From positions 100,920 through 164,919 of the forward strand of contig NZ_CP100758.1 in the NCBI RefSeq assembly GCF_024266705.1: a stretch of 64,000 nucleotides of DNA, read 5' to 3'. The stretch's first letter is position 1. Every line of letters starts with the position of its first letter. The position numbers were made by a program, and so were the translations under genes. The DNA is from Natrinema gelatinilyticum (GTDB lineage Archaea; Halobacteriota; Halobacteria; Halobacteriales; Natrialbaceae). The notes under the pieces were generated by a model, which saw only the letters and a program-made list of their open reading frames with translations, had not been told where the DNA came from and searched no databases. Positions 43,000-52,055 of this stretch are shown here, piece after piece.

Positions 43000-44598
43000 A
43001 TGTCATCGAGTCTCCTGCTGGAGAACGCGAGGGTTATTGACGGGACCGGGGCACCCTGGTTCCGTGGCCACGTCCTGATCGCAGACGGACGGATCGAGTC
43101 TGTGCGCCGCGAGCGCGAGCCTACCATTGACGCTGACGAACGGATCGACATAGACGGGGAGGCGGTGTGCCCCGGATTCGTCGACCTCCACTCGCACTCG
43201 GATCTGCGGATCCTCGACGAACCGACGCTCGAGCCGAAAGTCAAGCAGGGAATCACCACCGAGATCCTCGGCCAGGACGGGTTCTCGATGGCGCCAATGT
43301 ACCGCGACGGCGGTTCGGCGGAGTGGGGCGACCACCTCGAGGGACTCGCTGGCGAGTCAGAGACGGAGTGGACCTGGGGGAACGTCGCCGACTACCTCGA
43401 CGCCATCGACGAGCGCGGCGCGGCCGTGAACGCTGCGACCCTCGTGGGCCACGGCACTGTCCGGTACGACGCGCTCGGAATGGCGGACCGCGACCCGACT
43501 GACGAGGAACTAGCGAGGATGGCAGACCTCGTCACCGAAGCGCTCGAAGACGGGGCGATCGGCTTCTCAACCGGGCTGGTATATCCACCGCAGGTCAACG
43601 CAACGACCCGCGAGGTGGCGGCCCTCGCCAAGTGCCTCGTGCCGCATGGCCGCCCGTTCGTCGCCCATATCCGGAGCGAAGGCCGGTGGATCTGGGACGC
43701 ATTCGATGAGTTCGTCGATATAGGCGATGATGCCAGAATCCCGATTCACGTGTCCCACTTCAAGGTCTCGGGCCGAAGCGTTCGCGGAACGGCCGGCCGT
43801 CTCCTCAAACTCTTCGAGGCGGCGCGTGACCGAGGGGTCGACGTTACCGCCGATAAGTACCCCTACGCGGCAGGGAACACGATGCTAACGTCGGTGCTTC
43901 CACCGTGGGTCCACGCCGACGGACTGGATCGCCTCCAGGAGTACCTCTCCGACGAGGCGGCGAGAAACCGCATGCACCGCGAGATCGAGGGCTGGGAGAT
44001 CGAGGGCTGGGAGAACAACGCGGGCAAAACGGGCTGGGAGAACCTCGTCGTGAGCAACGTTGAGGCTGACGACCTCGCGCACCTGAACGGCCGGAGCATT
44101 GCAGAAATCGCCGCAGAGAGGGACGTTCGCCCTATCGACGCCGTCTGCGACGTACTCCTGGAAGCGGGGACCGGCGTCTCGATGATCACGCACTCGCAAT
44201 CGGAGGCGGACGTTCGCGAGATGCTGGCTCACGAGTATGTCGCCGTCGGCACGGACGCCCTGTTCGGCGGCTCTCCTCACCCCCGGACCTACGGGGCGTA
44301 TCCGCGAATCCTCGGCCACTACGTGCGCGACGAGAACCTCCTGACGCTCGAGGAGGCCATCCGGAAGATGACCTCGCTCCCGGCGCGGGCGATGGGGCTC
44401 AATCGAAAGGGGGTCATCCGTCCGGTGATGGACGCCGATCTCGTAGTGTTTCGTCCGCACGTGGTCGACGAGCGCGCGACGTTCGCCGATCCGCGGCAGT
44501 TACCGAGCGGGATCTTGCACGTTCTCGTCGACGGAGAGTTCGTTGTGCGCGACGGCGAATTGACGGGCGCACTGCCGGGCGGGGCGATCCGTGCGTGA
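43000..44598 (+). CDS. N-acyl-D-amino-acid deacylase
   Basis: A 532-residue amidohydrolase of the D-aminoacylase family. The zinc site begins with His64 and His66 in VDLHSHSDLR. Further family features are EILGQDGFSMAP, HIRSEG, TADKYPYAAGNT and the late GTDALFGGSPHPRTYG with the catalytic Asp. The enzyme removes the acyl group from N-acyl-D-amino acids; some relatives act on N-acylated amino-sugar acids. ATG 43000 fits a CTTTTACG box about 25 bases upstream. Residues near 330 carry a small tandem repeat. It faces the D-threonine-aldolase-like gene. Confidence 0.88.
   Translation: MSSSLLLENARVIDGTGAPWFRGHVLIADGRIESVRREREPTIDADERIDIDGEAVCPGFVDLHSHSDLRILDEPTLEPKVKQGITTEILGQDGFSMAPMYRDGGSAEWGDHLEGLAGESETEWTWGNVADYLDAIDERGAAVNAATLVGHGTVRYDALGMADRDPTDEELARMADLVTEALEDGAIGFSTGLVYPPQVNATTREVAALAKCLVPHGRPFVAHIRSEGRWIWDAFDEFVDIGDDARIPIHVSHFKVSGRSVRGTAGRLLKLFEAARDRGVDVTADKYPYAAGNTMLTSVLPPWVHADGLDRLQEYLSDEAARNRMHREIEGWEIEGWENNAGKTGWENLVVSNVEADDLAHLNGRSIAEIAAERDVRPIDAVCDVLLEAGTGVSMITHSQSEADVREMLAHEYVAVGTDALFGGSPHPRTYGAYPRILGHYVRDENLLTLEEAIRKMTSLPARAMGLNRKGVIRPVMDADLVVFRPHVVDERATFADPRQLPSGILHVLVDGEFVVRDGELTGALPGGAIRA
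43985..44037. repeat. Short tandem repeat inside the deacylase gene
   Basis: The 15-base unit ATCGAGGGCTGGGAG occurs twice in a row, and a related GGGCTGGGAG follows after 17 bases. The protein reads IEGWE-IEGWE-NNAGKTGWE. It keeps the frame and probably expands a surface loop. Confidence 0.85.
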
Positions 44599-44621
44599 GT
44601 GGCGTGCCATTTCGCGATTCG

Positions 44622-45752
44622 TCAACGAACCTTCCCGCGGGCTTGGACCTCCCACACCTCTCGAACCTCGCCATCCCGGACGCCGATAACGGTGTCGTGG
44701 AGGTTGATCGTAGTACAAACGTGCGGGACGATGAACTCGACGCGGTCGCCAACCTCGACATCGTCGGCCGCCGAGGCGTCAATCAAGCCGTGTTCTTCGG
44801 ATGCGCGGACATACTCGAGATCGTCGCGGTGCTTCGGAATCGGTATGCGGCTCGTGTCCATGGAAATAGACTTGCTACCGGCGTCGACGACAACGCGGTC
44901 GGACGCGGGTTTCGAGATCACTGTCGAGATCACAGTCGCCGCGCAATCGGATTCGTCGAGTTCGTACGACCGAATCCCTAGCTCGCCGGTGTCGTTGAAC
45001 GGGTACATGCCAGGGTTGATCTCGGTCACCACCGGGTGCGTGCCGCTGAATTTCGACGTCGCCGTGCTACCGACCTTGACGTCGGGGACCGCGACGCCAG
45101 CGTCCTTGATCGCCTCGACGACGTCGGCCAGGCCATCCATCGCCTCCAGACACCGCCGTTCGAGGTCCGCCCTCGACTCGGCATCAGCCTTTACGTGCGC
45201 CTCGAAGGCCATCACGCCCCCGAACTCAAGGTTCGACGCGTCGGCGACGTACTCGGCCAATTCGACCGCGCTTTCCGGGGCGACGCCGGTCCGGCCGTAC
45301 CCGAGATCAATTTCGAGGATCGCGGTCACGGTCGTGTCGTGGCGCGCCGCGGCCGACTGCAGGGGATCGATGTTCCCCCGGCAGTCGACGGTCGTCGCGA
45401 AGGACTCGAGTTTCTCGGAGAGCCAGACGAGGCGCTCGAGTTTCGACCGCTGGACGACGCTGTAGGACAGATATACGTCGTCAATCCCGTTCTGGGCCAT
45501 CACCTCTACCTCGCCGAGTGTCTGGCAGACGACCCCGTCGCCGGTGCTACGGTGTTGCATGTGGGCCAGGTCGGGAATCTTGTGCGTCTTGACGTGGGAT
45601 CGGAGGGCGACGTCGTGCTCGCGAGCGAACGAAACGTAGTCGGTCATGTTGCGATCCATCGCGTCGAGATCGACGACGACCACGGGGGTCTCGACCTCGT
45701 CAATCGGGCGGTACAACTGCGTTGGGGCGTCGGCCGGCGTCCTGAGAGGCAT
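44622..45752 (-). CDS. D-threonine aldolase/D-serine dehydratase-like PLP enzyme
   Basis: A 376-residue fold type III PLP protein. The cofactor lysine is in RSHVKTHK (Lys55 most likely), the barrel domain continues through ILEIDLGYGRTGV, and the C-terminal domain carries the metal-site motif HVCTTINLHD. Family members cleave D-3-hydroxy amino acids or dehydrate D-serine and D-threo-3-hydroxyaspartate. That suits the N-acyl-D-amino-acid deacylase next to it, whose product could be its substrate. The start is ATG 45752; the longer frame enters the shared promoter region with the ATPase gene. Confidence 0.87.
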   Translation of the reverse strand: MPLRTPADAPTQLYRPIDEVETPVVVVDLDAMDRNMTDYVSFAREHDVALRSHVKTHKIPDLAHMQHRSTGDGVVCQTLGEVEVMAQNGIDDVYLSYSVVQRSKLERLVWLSEKLESFATTVDCRGNIDPLQSAAARHDTTVTAILEIDLGYGRTGVAPESAVELAEYVADASNLEFGGVMAFEAHVKADAESRADLERRCLEAMDGLADVVEAIKDAGVAVPDVKVGSTATSKFSGTHPVVTEINPGMYPFNDTGELGIRSYELDESDCAATVISTVISKPASDRVVVDAGSKSISMDTSRIPIPKHRDDLEYVRASEEHGLIDASAADDVEVGDRVEFIVPHVCTTINLHDTVIGVRDGEVREVWEVQARGKVR

Positions 45753-45853
45753 CACGAAATCGTTTAGCGCCGTGGTATTTAGTTGTGAGTGCGACGCCGC
45801 CGCCAACCGGATACCTGTTTCCCGTCCCATTGAGTCGTGGTCCCCCACCACAA

Positions 45854-45864
45854 TGTATAATACC
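45854..45864 (+). promoter_or_regulatory. TATA box of the ABC ATPase gene
   Basis: TGTATAATACC is centred about 27 bases before ATG 45886, so the transcript is probably leaderless. Confidence 0.6.
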
Positions 45865-45885
45865 GTGGTCCAACATCACACAGGT

Positions 45886-47052
45886 ATGAGTTCGATACGT
45901 CTGGAGAACCTCAGTAAGGTCTACTCCGGACCGGGCGGCGACATCGTCGCGGTGAATGACGTAAACATCGACATCGAGGACGGCGAGTTCATCGTCCTCG
46001 TCGGCCCGTCCGGCAGCGGGAAGTCAACCATTCTCCGGATGATCGCCGGTCTCGAGACGGTAACCGACGGGCGGATCCTCATCGACGACGAGGACATCAC
46101 CGATCGAAAGCCCAAGAACCGTGACATCGCCATGGTCTTCCAAAACTACTCGCTGTATCCGCACCTCACGGCCCGCAAGAACATGAGCTTCGGGCTGAAG
46201 ATGCGAGGCGAACTCTCCTCCGAAGAGATCGACGAGCGCGTTGAGAACGCGGCGTCGATCATGAGCATCACTGACCTGCTGGACAAGATGCCCGACGAAC
46301 TCTCAGGTGGGCAGAAACAGCGCATCGCACTCGGCCGCGCGATCGTTCGCGATCCGCAGGCGTTCCTGATGGACGAACCCCTCTCGAACCTCGACGCGAA
46401 ACTCCGGACGCAGATGCGAACCGAGATCCAGTTGCTCCAGAACGATCTGGACGTGACGACCATCTACGTCACCCACGACCAAACCGAGGCGATGACGATG
46501 GGTGATCGCATCGCCATCCTCGATGGGGGGGAACTCCAGCAGATGGCAACGCCGCTGGAAGCGTACTACAAGCCGAACAACCGCTTCGTCGCTGGCTTCA
46601 TCGGGTCGCCCAGCATGAACTTCATCGACGTGAATGTCGACCAGTCGGGTGAGCTGTCCCTTGAGCACGAGGCGTTCTCCTACGAGACGTCGCCGCGCAT
46701 TCGTGATGCTGTCGATTCGGCCATCGACCGGATGATCCTCGGCATTCGTCCGGAAGACATCGAAGTTGCCGACGAGTCGACCGAGAACACAATCGAGGTG
46801 ACCGTCGACGTTATCGAACCGCTCGGAAAAGAACAGATGATCTACTTCTCGCTTGACGGTGAGACCTACACCGGAAGCGTCTCCGGCCACCGCAACATCC
46901 CCGAGGGCGGCACGGTCCACCTGCGCTTCCCGACCGAGCGCGTCCACCTGTTCGACCACGACACCAGTGAGTCCATCCTCAACTGCGTGCTGCCCGAGGA
47001 GGACGAAGCGCAGCAGTTCAACGCGGCCGCGGGCGAGGGCGCGACGAGTTGA
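45886..47052 (+). CDS. ABC transporter ATPase, MalK/UgpC type
   Basis: A 388-residue ATPase with Walker A GPSGSGKST (40-48), Q-loop VFQNYSLYPH, signature LSGGQKQ (139-145), Walker B AFLMDEPLSNLDAKL (159-173), the switch His in VTHDQTEAMTM and a C-terminal TOBE-type domain (GIRPEDIE). It is the type that powers CUT1 sugar importers and matches the permeases at 39123-40949, from which catabolic genes separate it. A leaderless start at 45886 fits its own promoter. Confidence 0.93.
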   Translation: MSSIRLENLSKVYSGPGGDIVAVNDVNIDIEDGEFIVLVGPSGSGKSTILRMIAGLETVTDGRILIDDEDITDRKPKNRDIAMVFQNYSLYPHLTARKNMSFGLKMRGELSSEEIDERVENAASIMSITDLLDKMPDELSGGQKQRIALGRAIVRDPQAFLMDEPLSNLDAKLRTQMRTEIQLLQNDLDVTTIYVTHDQTEAMTMGDRIAILDGGELQQMATPLEAYYKPNNRFVAGFIGSPSMNFIDVNVDQSGELSLEHEAFSYETSPRIRDAVDSAIDRMILGIRPEDIEVADESTENTIEVTVDVIEPLGKEQMIYFSLDGETYTGSVSGHRNIPEGGTVHLRFPTERVHLFDHDTSESILNCVLPEEDEAQQFNAAAGEGATS

Positions 47053-47145
47053 GGAGACTGAACCGACGAGTACGCCGGGAACGGAACCTGGCGGTTCACT
47101 GCTCAGAAAAACAAGCTATATCCGGTCGGTCCCCATTCCGTTTGT

Positions 47146-47976
47146 ATGCACTGCTGCCGGTTTACCACGGAGTCATCCGACCGTAGCGTACTGGGTCGCG
47201 TCGATCATGAGAACGAGACCATTGCCGCCCTCGACATCGACGAACCCAGCCTCGACGCGGCGCTTCGCCGCGGGACGAGCGTCGACGACGCACCGGCGAC
47301 CGACGAGACCTACGACCTCGCGGACGTGACGCTTCGCACGCCGGTCGAACGGCCAACGAATCTGCTCGGGATCGGGCTGAACTACGCCGGACACGCCGCC
47401 GAAGGCGGGTTCGACGTCCCTGAGGAGCCTGTGTTCTTCGCGAAGTCGCCCTCGAGCATCGCGGATCCCGGCGGCGAGATCGTTCGCCACGACCTCGTCA
47501 CGGACCTCCACTACGAAGGCGAGTTCGCTGTCGTCATCGGCGACCGATTGCGTGCGGCCGATCCCGACTCGGTCTGCGAGGGAGTCTTCGGCTACACGGC
47601 GGCGAACGACGTGACCGCGCGCGACCTGCAGGCACGCGATCTCGACGACGCGCTTCCTTGGTTCCGCTCGAAGAGCATGGAAACGTTCACGCCGCTCGGA
47701 CCGTGGGTCGCCACCGCGGACGAGGCAGACGCTGGCGACATCGGCATCGAGACGCGGCTGAACGGCGAGACGGTCCAAGACGCCCGGACGGACGACCTCA
47801 TCTTCGACGTAGCTGAGGCGCTCTCAGCGGTCTCGCAGTACGTCACCCTCCAACCCGGCGACGTCGTGCTCACCGGGACACCCGCCGGGATCGGATCGAT
47901 GGAACCAGGCGACGAAATCGAGGTCGAGATCGAGGAGATCGGGACCCTCCGGAACGCCGTCGTCGCGCCCGAGTGA
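47146..47976 (+). CDS. Fumarylacetoacetate-hydrolase-family protein
   Basis: A 276-residue FAH-family enzyme. The metal site is visible in HYEGEFAVVIG (two Glu) with a further Asp in YTAANDVTARDLQ, and GTPAGIG near the end binds substrate. Members hydrolyse C-C bonds of acylpyruvates, tautomerise or decarboxylate keto acids, or act on 2,4-diketo sugar acids. Here it may process a diketo or keto-enol sugar-acid intermediate. A TATA-like CTATATCC lies about 30 bases before ATG 47146. Confidence 0.87.
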   Translation: MHCCRFTTESSDRSVLGRVDHENETIAALDIDEPSLDAALRRGTSVDDAPATDETYDLADVTLRTPVERPTNLLGIGLNYAGHAAEGGFDVPEEPVFFAKSPSSIADPGGEIVRHDLVTDLHYEGEFAVVIGDRLRAADPDSVCEGVFGYTAANDVTARDLQARDLDDALPWFRSKSMETFTPLGPWVATADEADAGDIGIETRLNGETVQDARTDDLIFDVAEALSAVSQYVTLQPGDVVLTGTPAGIGSMEPGDEIEVEIEEIGTLRNAVVAPE

Positions 47977-48055
47977 CACCGTCGACTCGAAACGCGACGT
48001 CGGCCTGATCGGCACCCGAACGTATTTGAAAAACGACCGAGAGGATACCACAGAG

Positions 48056-49129
48056 ATGTCTGAGTTACCAGCCGTCGGGTACGTCGGACTGCACAACCAC
48101 CACGCCAGTCCGTACCTCAAGACGCTCGCGACCCTCCCGGTGGAGGTGATCTGTGCCTGCGCGCCCACCGCCGAGGGCGCTCCCGACCTCGAAGCGCTGC
48201 CGGACGTTCCCGTCTACGATGATCCCGAGTCCCTGCTCGAGGCGGTGGACGTGGACATCCTCTGGCTCACGTTGCCGAACCGCGACGCGCCCGCAGTCAT
48301 CGACGCGGCGACGGAGCGCGGCGTCGATGTCTTCACGGAGAAGCCGGCGGCTCGCACAGCCGACGATCTCAGTCCCGTCGCAGAGCGCGTTTGCGACCGG
48401 GAGGCGACGGTCTGTCCAGCCTACGTCTGGCGCGGGCACCCGATCGCTCGCGACGTGCGGAAACGCGCTCGCGAGGGATTCTTCGGGACGCCGCGAGCCG
48501 TCGAAGCGCGCTACATCGCCTCGGCGCTGCGCCACCGGGATGCATCTCACTACCTGTTCGACGCGGAAGCGAGCCGTGGCGGCATCCTCCAGTGGCTGGG
48601 CATCCATTGGCTCGACCTCGTCCCTTGGCTCCTCAACGATCCGATCGTCGCGGTGAACGCTCAGGTCGCCGAACCGACGGATCCGACGCTCGAACCGGCC
48701 CCCGACGTCGAGGACGGCACGACTGTCCAGTTCCGGTCGGAAAGCGGTGCGCTGGGCACGCTCCAGTGCGGTTACTACCTCCGTGAAGGGCGGTATGACG
48801 CCGACCTTCGCATCTACGGCGACGAGGGACGATGTTCTTGGGACCCGCTCGGTCGGACGTTCGGGTTCGACGGTGAGACCCGTCTCGAACTGGAGGACGG
48901 TGGTGACGAGTGGCCAAGTACACCCACGCGTACGATCGTTCACGAGTACGATCCCGTCCCGGGCTACGGCGGGTCATGGGGTCGGGAGTACGTCCGGCGG
49001 TTCCTCGCGGCCCGCGAGGGCAACGGAGCGCCGCCAGCAGACTTGTCCGACGCGTTGACCGTCCTCCAAATTCTCGACGCCGCCTACGAATCGGCGGAGG
49101 CCGGTGAGTGGGTTCGCGTTGAGGAGTAG
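48056..49129 (+). CDS. Gfo/Idh/MocA-family oxidoreductase
   Basis: A 357-residue NAD(P)-dependent sugar oxidoreductase. It has an N-terminal Rossmann fold (GYVGLHNHHASPYL is an unusual form of the nucleotide loop), the EKP motif in FTEKPAA, and the C-terminal sheet domain starting near HYLFDAEASRGGILQ with the catalytic His region at LGIHWLDLVPWL. Members oxidise or reduce sugars and sugar derivatives. The nucleotide loop lacks the standard GxGxxG. ATG 48056 fits a TATTTGAAA box upstream. Confidence 0.83.
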   Translation: MSELPAVGYVGLHNHHASPYLKTLATLPVEVICACAPTAEGAPDLEALPDVPVYDDPESLLEAVDVDILWLTLPNRDAPAVIDAATERGVDVFTEKPAARTADDLSPVAERVCDREATVCPAYVWRGHPIARDVRKRAREGFFGTPRAVEARYIASALRHRDASHYLFDAEASRGGILQWLGIHWLDLVPWLLNDPIVAVNAQVAEPTDPTLEPAPDVEDGTTVQFRSESGALGTLQCGYYLREGRYDADLRIYGDEGRCSWDPLGRTFGFDGETRLELEDGGDEWPSTPTRTIVHEYDPVPGYGGSWGREYVRRFLAAREGNGAPPADLSDALTVLQILDAAYESAEAGEWVRVEE

Positions 49130-49287
49130 TGCCGGCGCGAGTTGCATACCCTCAGTGTTCAGCACGGTCAGCCAGAGCCCGACGACCGCGTTCGTGTCCA
49201 CGATCGGGATGCCGTCGTCAGTTCGCTCCCCAAGGTGGTATGCGGCGGCCAAACCGACGATTCCCCGCCGATGATGACGTAGGTCAT
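49130..49287 (-). pseudogene. Remnant of an FAD-dependent amino-acid-oxidase-type protein
   Basis: From ATG 49287 the minus strand reads MTYVIIGG and, after a one-base loss, IVGLAAAYHLGERTDDGIPI, the FAD-binding N-terminus of the DAO/DadA family. It then jumps to NTEGMQLAPALLLN. Most of the gene is deleted. It suggests that the block once included an amino acid or amine oxidase. Confidence 0.6.
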
Positions 49288-49487
49288 GTCCGGCGACCGT
49301 TCTGCGCACTGGCACATAGTGGTTGCGTCGGCGCCGTACCGGCGAGTTGGGGAGTGTCGACCCGGCCAGTTCCACGGTTGGGCCCCAAGGATCGGACAGC
49401 CGACGAACCGTCGCAAATCGTGTACCACGCCGTCTCTCGGGCGCTGTTTCCTGTAGATTTATGCTATGTTATACCAAACCGAAGCAC
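49288..49487. other. Promoter region of the aldehyde dehydrogenase
   Basis: GATTTATGC at about 49455-49463 is placed correctly for ATG 49488. A second AT-rich box, TGTTATACC at 49467, is closer than usual. Confidence 0.4.
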
Positions 49488-50969
49488 ATGGGATACAGTC
49501 ATCCAGCAACGAGCCGTGACCGCGAGCTGCAGCTCTACATCGGCGGCAAGTGGCGCGAGAGCGAGAGTGGGGCGGTTCGAACGGCGACGGATCCAGCGAC
49601 GGACGAACCGATCGCGACGTACCCGGACGGAACTCGCGAGGACACACACGCGGCGGTCGACGCAGCGCGGAGCGCCCAGCCGGTGCTCGAGCGTATGTCG
49701 GCGTTCAAGCGGGCCGAACTCTGCCACGAGATCGCCGACGCCATCGACGACCAATTTGAGACCCTCGTCGAGTGGCTGATAGCTGACCAGGGGAAACCGA
49801 TCGCGAGCGCCGAGTACGAGGTGAACGGGACGAGCCAGCTGTTCCGCATCGCAGCCGAAGACGTCAAGCGCGACGAGCCGCCGACGATCCAGTCGTCGAA
49901 CCGCAACAAGCGCGTGTACACGATGCGAAAACCCCACGGCGTCGTCGGCATCGTGACGCCGTGGAATTTCCCGCTGTCGATTCCAGCAGAGTACATCGGA
50001 CCGGGGCTCGCGGCTGGCAACGCCCTCGTCTGGGTTCCTGCCCCAACGACGTCGGTAGTGGCAGTCACCCTCGCGGAGGTTCTGGCCGAGACGTCGCTCC
50101 CCGACGGCGCCCTCAATCTCGTTACGGGCGAGGGACCGGTCGTTGGCGACGAGGTCGTTTCCTACGACGATGTCGACGCCGTCGGATTCACCGGCAGTCC
50201 TGAGACAGGCGAGGCCATCGCCCGCGCGGCCGGGGCGAAACCCACGCTGCTCGAGATGGGCGGTAACGGCCCGGTCATTGTGCTCGAGGACGCGGACGTC
50301 AAGGCAGCCGCCGAGGCAGCGACAGGCGGCTGTTACACCAACGCAGGCCAGGTCTGCGGCGCAACAGGCCGCATCCTCGTCCACGAGTCTATCCACGACG
50401 AGTTCGTCGAGCGGGTTGTAGCGCAGACCGACGAAATGGTCGTCGGCGATCCGTGGGACGAGGCGACCGACATGGGGCCGCTGAACAACGACGGCGTGGC
50501 CGAGAAGATGGATCGCCACGTTCGCGACGCCGAGGAGCGGGGCGCGACGGTCCTCCAGGGCGGCGGTCGGGTCGCCGACGCGCCGACGGATCGCTACTAC
50601 GAGCCGACCGTCATCGACGACGTGACGCCGGCGATGGCGCTCAACCGCGAGGAGTCGTTCGGCCCGGTCGCGCCCGTCTTGACCTTTTCCGACGACGACG
50701 AGGCGATCGAACTGGCAAACGACATCGACCTTGGGTTGATCTCGGGCGTGTTCACCGCGTCGCTCGCCCGGGCCGACCGATTCGTCGACGAGGTGCAGAC
50801 TGGGATCGTCAACGTCAACGGCGGAAGCACGTACTGGGAGAAACACATCCCCTTCGGCGGTCACTCGGGCAAGAAAAGCGGCATCGGACGGCTCGGCGGC
50901 CGACACACGCTCGAGGAGCTCTCGCAGCTCAAGACAGCCATCGTGGACCCAGGCGCGGATCCCTCGTAA
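49488..50969 (+). CDS. Aldehyde dehydrogenase (ketoglutarate-semialdehyde type)
   Basis: A 493-residue NAD(P)-dependent aldehyde dehydrogenase. The catalytic Cys290 is in NAGQVCGA, Glu256 in LLEMGGN and Asn160 in TPWNFPL. At 183 the sequence is VWVPAP where the family usually has a lysine (WKPAP) that contacts the cofactor; this change could alter cofactor use. In sugar-acid pathways such enzymes oxidise alpha-ketoglutarate semialdehyde, the product expected from the DHDPS-family protein. Start ATG 49488 gives MGYSHPATS. Confidence 0.88.
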   Translation: MGYSHPATSRDRELQLYIGGKWRESESGAVRTATDPATDEPIATYPDGTREDTHAAVDAARSAQPVLERMSAFKRAELCHEIADAIDDQFETLVEWLIADQGKPIASAEYEVNGTSQLFRIAAEDVKRDEPPTIQSSNRNKRVYTMRKPHGVVGIVTPWNFPLSIPAEYIGPGLAAGNALVWVPAPTTSVVAVTLAEVLAETSLPDGALNLVTGEGPVVGDEVVSYDDVDAVGFTGSPETGEAIARAAGAKPTLLEMGGNGPVIVLEDADVKAAAEAATGGCYTNAGQVCGATGRILVHESIHDEFVERVVAQTDEMVVGDPWDEATDMGPLNNDGVAEKMDRHVRDAEERGATVLQGGGRVADAPTDRYYEPTVIDDVTPAMALNREESFGPVAPVLTFSDDDEAIELANDIDLGLISGVFTASLARADRFVDEVQTGIVNVNGGSTYWEKHIPFGGHSGKKSGIGRLGGRHTLEELSQLKTAIVDPGADPS

Positions 50970-51011
50970 TCGGAATCGCGTTGCTGCGACCGGCCAACCG
51001 TCCGAACCGGG

Positions 51012-52055
51012 TCAGGGCGTCAGGACGATCCGTCCGACCGGTTCCTCGCTCTCGCCATCGGTGAGAAGGGAGACGGCGTCGAAGACGTCCTCGAGCGCGA
51101 AGCGGTGTGTGATTGATTTCGAGAGGTCGATCTCCTCCTCCCGGAGCAGGTCGAGGATCAGGCGGAGTTCGGCCCGCGTGTGGTCGCCCGAGACCGCCAG
51201 CTTCCCCTCGCGGAGGTCCCAGTACTCGGCCGACATCGGTTCGGTCTGCAGGCCGACGCTGACGACAGAGCCCGAGGCGTAGCGGTTGTCCCCGTTGACC
51301 GCATCGACGGCGTCCGCGAGGGCGGCGCTCGTGCCGGAACATTCGATGGCCGCGTCGGTTCCCATCCCTTCCGTTTCCGCCCTGACGAGCGCCGCGAGCT
51401 CCTCGCTGGCCGGATCGATCGTCCTGTCGGCGCCGAACTCGCGGGCGAGGGGCAGTTTCTCGTCGGCAACGTCCGCCGCGATGACCGTGCTCGCGCCGGC
51501 GTAGTCGGCCCAGCGGACGGCGTGGAGGCCCACGCCACCCGCGCCGAAGACGATCACCGAATCGCCGTGTGACACCTCCGCGACGCGGACGGCGTGGTAG
51601 GCCGTCGAGACGGCGCAGCTCGCGATCGAGCCCCATTCGTCGGGGACCCCGTTCAGCTCGAGGGCGTTGCGCGCCGGCACGCTGACGTACTCGGCGAAAG
51701 TCCCATCCCTGTGGGTGCCAATCGATTCGCGATTGGGACAGCGGTTGTCCCGGCCGGCCAGACAGTGCTCGCATCGGTCGCAGGTGGTCGGGTAGTGGAT
51801 CGCGACCCGGTCGCCCTCCTCGAGCCTGGTGACGCCGTCGCCGGTTTCGACGACCACGCCTGCTCCTTCGTGACCGACGATCAGGGGGTACTCGAAGCGC
51901 GGCGATCCCTCGCCGGTCAGCACCTCGAGGTCGCTTCCGCAGAGGCTCGCCGCACGTATCTCGACCAGTACCTCGCCGGTTCCGACGTCCGGCACGTTGA
52001 CGGCCTCGACGACCCGCGCCGGCTCATCGTGAGACGGCTTTTGGACTGCTAACAT
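51012..52055 (-). CDS. Zinc-dependent medium-chain alcohol/polyol dehydrogenase
   Basis: A 347-residue MDR enzyme. Catalytic zinc ligands are Cys39 (SLCGSDLE), His62 and Glu63 (GHEGAGVV). The structural zinc lobe is CDRCEHCLAGRDNRC near residue 100. The Rossmann loop reads VFGAGGVGLHAVRW. Closest in look to threonine, sorbitol or galactitol dehydrogenases. It would oxidise a secondary alcohol of the sugar or amino sugar. It is transcribed divergently from the acyl-CoA dehydrogenase gene across a 490-base gap. Confidence 0.88.
   Translation of the reverse strand: MLAVQKPSHDEPARVVEAVNVPDVGTGEVLVEIRAASLCGSDLEVLTGEGSPRFEYPLIVGHEGAGVVVETGDGVTRLEEGDRVAIHYPTTCDRCEHCLAGRDNRCPNRESIGTHRDGTFAEYVSVPARNALELNGVPDEWGSIASCAVSTAYHAVRVAEVSHGDSVIVFGAGGVGLHAVRWADYAGASTVIAADVADEKLPLAREFGADRTIDPASEELAALVRAETEGMGTDAAIECSGTSAALADAVDAVNGDNRYASGSVVSVGLQTEPMSAEYWDLREGKLAVSGDHTRAELRLILDLLREEEIDLSKSITHRFALEDVFDAVSLLTDGESEEPVGRIVLTP

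Noticed and set aside
49464..50906. 480-codon minus-strand frame opposite the aldehyde dehydrogenase
   Set aside because: Antisense shadow of a gene with intact catalytic motifs.
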